Assembly: GCF_003855255.1 (NCBI RefSeq)
Contig: NZ_CP034072.1
Location: forward strand, 1,848,240 to 1,912,239
Direction of reading: 5' to 3'
Origin: Mycolicibacterium nivoides
GTDB taxonomy: Bacteria; Actinomycetota; Actinomycetes; Mycobacteriales; Mycobacteriaceae
DNA length: 64,000 nt
Shown: positions 62,519 to 64,000 of the stretch, one piece after another
Position numbering within the stretch: the first letter of the stretch is position 1
Layout: every line of letters begins with the position of its first letter
Notes under the pieces: model-generated
Database searches by the model: none
What the model was told of the DNA's origin: nothing
The model's input: the letters and a program-made list of their open reading frames with translations, nothing else
Program-made: the position numbers and the translations under genes

Positions 62519-63355
62519 ATGAGGCTGGGTCCGGCACCACGCCCGCGACGGGTCACCGATCTGCTCAACCCGGCGGCGGCGCTGCTGCCCGCGGCCAATG
62601 TCATCATGCAGTTGTCCGCCCCGGGTGTCGGTTACGGCGTCCTGGAGAGCCCGGTGGACAGCGGCAACGTCTACAAGCATCCGTTCAAACGGGCCCGCAC
62701 CACCGGCACCTACCTGGCCGCAGCCACCATGGGCACCAATGCCGACCGTGCGCTGCTGCGCGCGCAGATCGACAGGGTGCACGCCATAGTCCGCTCACGG
62801 GAGTCAAGCCCGGTGTCCTACAACGCTTTCGACCCGCGGTTGCAGCTGTGGGTGGCGGCCTGCCTGTACCGCTACTACGTCGACATGCACGAGTTCCTCT
62901 ACGGGCCGCTCGACGAGGAATCCGCCGACGCGATCTATGCCGATGCCCGCACCCTGGGCACCACTCTGCAGGTGCGCGACGAGATGTGGCCCGAGGACCG
63001 CAACGCCTTCGACTCGTATTGGAAGCAGTCGCTGCAGGACCTGCGGATCGACCCGCCGGTGCGCGAGCATTTGTATGGAGTGGCCACTTTGGCGTTCTTG
63101 GCGTTTCTGCCCGCGCCGATACGGCTGCTGGCCGGGCGGTTCAACCTGTTCGCCACCACCGGGTTCCTGCCCGCGGAGTTCCGCGGTCATATGCGGATGA
63201 GCTGGACGGCCGATCAACAGCGGCGGTTCGAGCGGTTGTTGACCGGGCTGCGGGTCGCCGATCGCGTGATCCCCCACGAGGTGTGGTTGCTCGGCTATCA
63301 GCTTTATCTGTGGGACATGCGGATCCGTGACCGCTTCGGCAAACGGGTGGTCTGA
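62519..63355 (+). CDS. DUF2236 / MpaB-like oxygenase-family protein, Rv2237-like
   Basis: 278 residues, helical. MpaB/latex-clearing-protein-type family: [15 protein letters not shown], an Arg/His-containing VARIHAIVR-like helix ([13 protein letters not shown]), [19 protein letters not shown], and C-terminal helices. Family members bind haem b through a histidine and some are oxygenases; the substrate here is unknown. Divergent from cobD with 36 nt between starts. Confidence 0.88.
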   Translation: MRLGPAPRPRRVTDLLNPAAALLPAANVIMQLSAPGVGYGVLESPVDSGNVYKHPFKRARTTGTYLAAATMGTNADRALLRAQIDRVHAIVRSRESSPVSYNAFDPRLQLWVAACLYRYYVDMHEFLYGPLDEESADAIYADARTLGTTLQVRDEMWPEDRNAFDSYWKQSLQDLRIDPPVREHLYGVATLAFLAFLPAPIRLLAGRFNLFATTGFLPAEFRGHMRMSWTADQQRRFERLLTGLRVADRVIPHEVWLLGYQLYLWDMRIRDRFGKRVV

Positions 63356-63368
63356 TCGAGGAGGCGAA

Positions 63369-63761
63369 ATGACGTTCCCAGCGCTCGCTCATGTGGCGGT
63401 CACCGTCCGCGATCTGGCGGTCAGCGGCCCGTGGTACCGCACGCTGTTCGACGCCGATCCGGTGCTCGACGAGGACACCGACGCCGGCTTCCATCACCTG
63501 GTGTGGCTGCTGGAGGGCGGCACACTGTTCGGCATCCATCAACACCGGAATCCCGCGCCCGACGAGCGTTTCAGCGAGTTCCGGGTGGGCCTGGACCACG
63601 TCGGCTTCGGCTGCGCGTCGCGTGCGGAACTGCAGGCCTGGGTGGACCGGCTCGACGGGCTGGGCATCGCCCACGGCGGGATCGTCGACGCGCCGTACGG
63701 GTCGGGGCTGAGTTTTCGCGATCCCGACGGCATCGCCCTGGAGTTCTTCGCCGGGAACTGA
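63369..63761 (+). CDS. VOC-family (glyoxalase/dioxygenase-like) protein
   Basis: 130 residues. Two VOC units with metal-ligand positions in LAHVAVTVRDL (His8), GLDHVGFGC and FRDPDGIALEFF (Glu). GAGGAGG lies 4-5 nt before ATG 63369, and it starts 13 nt after the DUF2236 gene, so the two are cotranscribed. Substrate unknown. Confidence 0.9.
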   Translation: MTFPALAHVAVTVRDLAVSGPWYRTLFDADPVLDEDTDAGFHHLVWLLEGGTLFGIHQHRNPAPDERFSEFRVGLDHVGFGCASRAELQAWVDRLDGLGIAHGGIVDAPYGSGLSFRDPDGIALEFFAGN

Positions 63762-63800
63762 ACTCCGGTGGTACCGCAGAGTATCGAGGGTTGGCGCGGA

Positions 63801-63806
63801 TATGAT
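63801..63806 (+). promoter_or_regulatory. -10 element for the last gene
   Basis: TATGAT, 18 nt before the TTG start, with GGAGGT (63814-63819) between. No good -35 is visible. Confidence 0.5.
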
Positions 63807-63824
63807 CCGTCGCGGAGGTCCCTT

Positions 63825-64000
63825 TTGAAAGACGCCATTGTCCTGGTTGCTGTTTCGCTGGCAATCGGATTCGCGCTCGGCGGCCTGCAGTCATCCGGCC
63901 CGCCGGCCGCCGCCCCTGAGCCACCGGTTCCGCCGCTGCCCCGGCCGGGCGTCTACACCGTCACCGAGACCTCGGGCAACGCCGCGCCGCACCCCTACGA
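63825..64000 (+). CDS. Putative secreted or membrane-anchored protein, 3'-truncated by window end
   Basis: 58 codons visible. TTG 63825 with GGAGGT 5 nt upstream starts KDAIVLVAVSLAIGFALGGL, a signal or anchor helix, followed by a Pro/Ala-rich segment (PPAAAPEPPVPPLPRPG) and VYTVTETSGN. This is the layout of exported mycobacterial proteins. Family not identifiable from this fragment. Confidence 0.65.
   Translation, partial: MKDAIVLVAVSLAIGFALGGLQSSGPPAAAPEPPVPPLPRPGVYTVTETSGNAAPHPY

Overview
The window reads as chromosome from a Mycobacterium/Mycolicibacterium-type actinobacterium. It is high-GC, with many GTG starts and densely packed genes. Gene order follows the M. tuberculosis block Rv2194-Rv2237 almost gene for gene: qcrCAB, DUF2561, mmpS3, ctaF, ctaC, asnB, adoK, erpA-like, cobT-cobS, ilvE, gcvT, adenylate cyclase, pepB, ephD, dlaT, lipB, lipA, glnA1, glnE, glnA2, two Hip1-type proteases, panB, CYTH-CHAD, rnpB, RNase H/phosphatase, ptkA, ptpA, SURF1, cobD, DUF2236. 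Differences from that order, such as cobU joined to cobT-cobS, a WS/DGAT gene, a tail-fibre-like repeat protein and no glycerate kinase beside erpA, point to a non-tuberculous, probably rapidly growing species. The species cannot be fixed from the sequence alone.

Layout: 1-7.0 kb holds the respiratory genes (bc1 complex, cytochrome c oxidase subunits II and IV), a frameshifted mmpS3 and an LpqN-family remnant. 7.2-12.4 kb carries asnB (probable peptidoglycan mDAP amidotransferase), adenosine kinase and an A-type Fe-S protein. 12.4-16.4 kb has cobalamin assembly genes and the large GVxG-repeat protein. 16.5-24.6 kb has ilvE, gcvT, adenylate cyclase, aminopeptidase, a lytic transglycosylase lipoprotein and ephD. 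24.8-29.8 kb is the lipoate block (dlaT, lipB, lipA). 30.5-39.5 kb is the nitrogen block (glnA1, glnA2, glnE) with GlnR-type sites, interrupted by an IdeR-type box and a darcynin-like gene. 39.5-49.7 kb has exported proteases, a WS/DGAT, panB, three local regulators and CYTH-CHAD.

At 49.69-51.89 kb lies a small decayed integrative element. It is bounded by a 13-bp direct repeat, one copy of which lies in the 3' end of rnpB. It carries a broken tyrosine integrase and one intact cargo gene. 51.9-64 kb holds rnpB, an AraC/VOC pair, a flavoprotein-methyltransferase fusion facing an XRE-cupin regulator, and the conserved Rv2228c-Rv2237-like block. The window ends in a truncated gene for a probable secreted or anchored protein.

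A recurring regulatory feature is a TANNNT -10 element placed exactly 6 or 7 nt before an ATG or GTG start, which indicates leaderless transcripts. It supports start-codon choices for about 17 genes. At two loci the -10 elements of divergent transcripts occupy the same base pairs.
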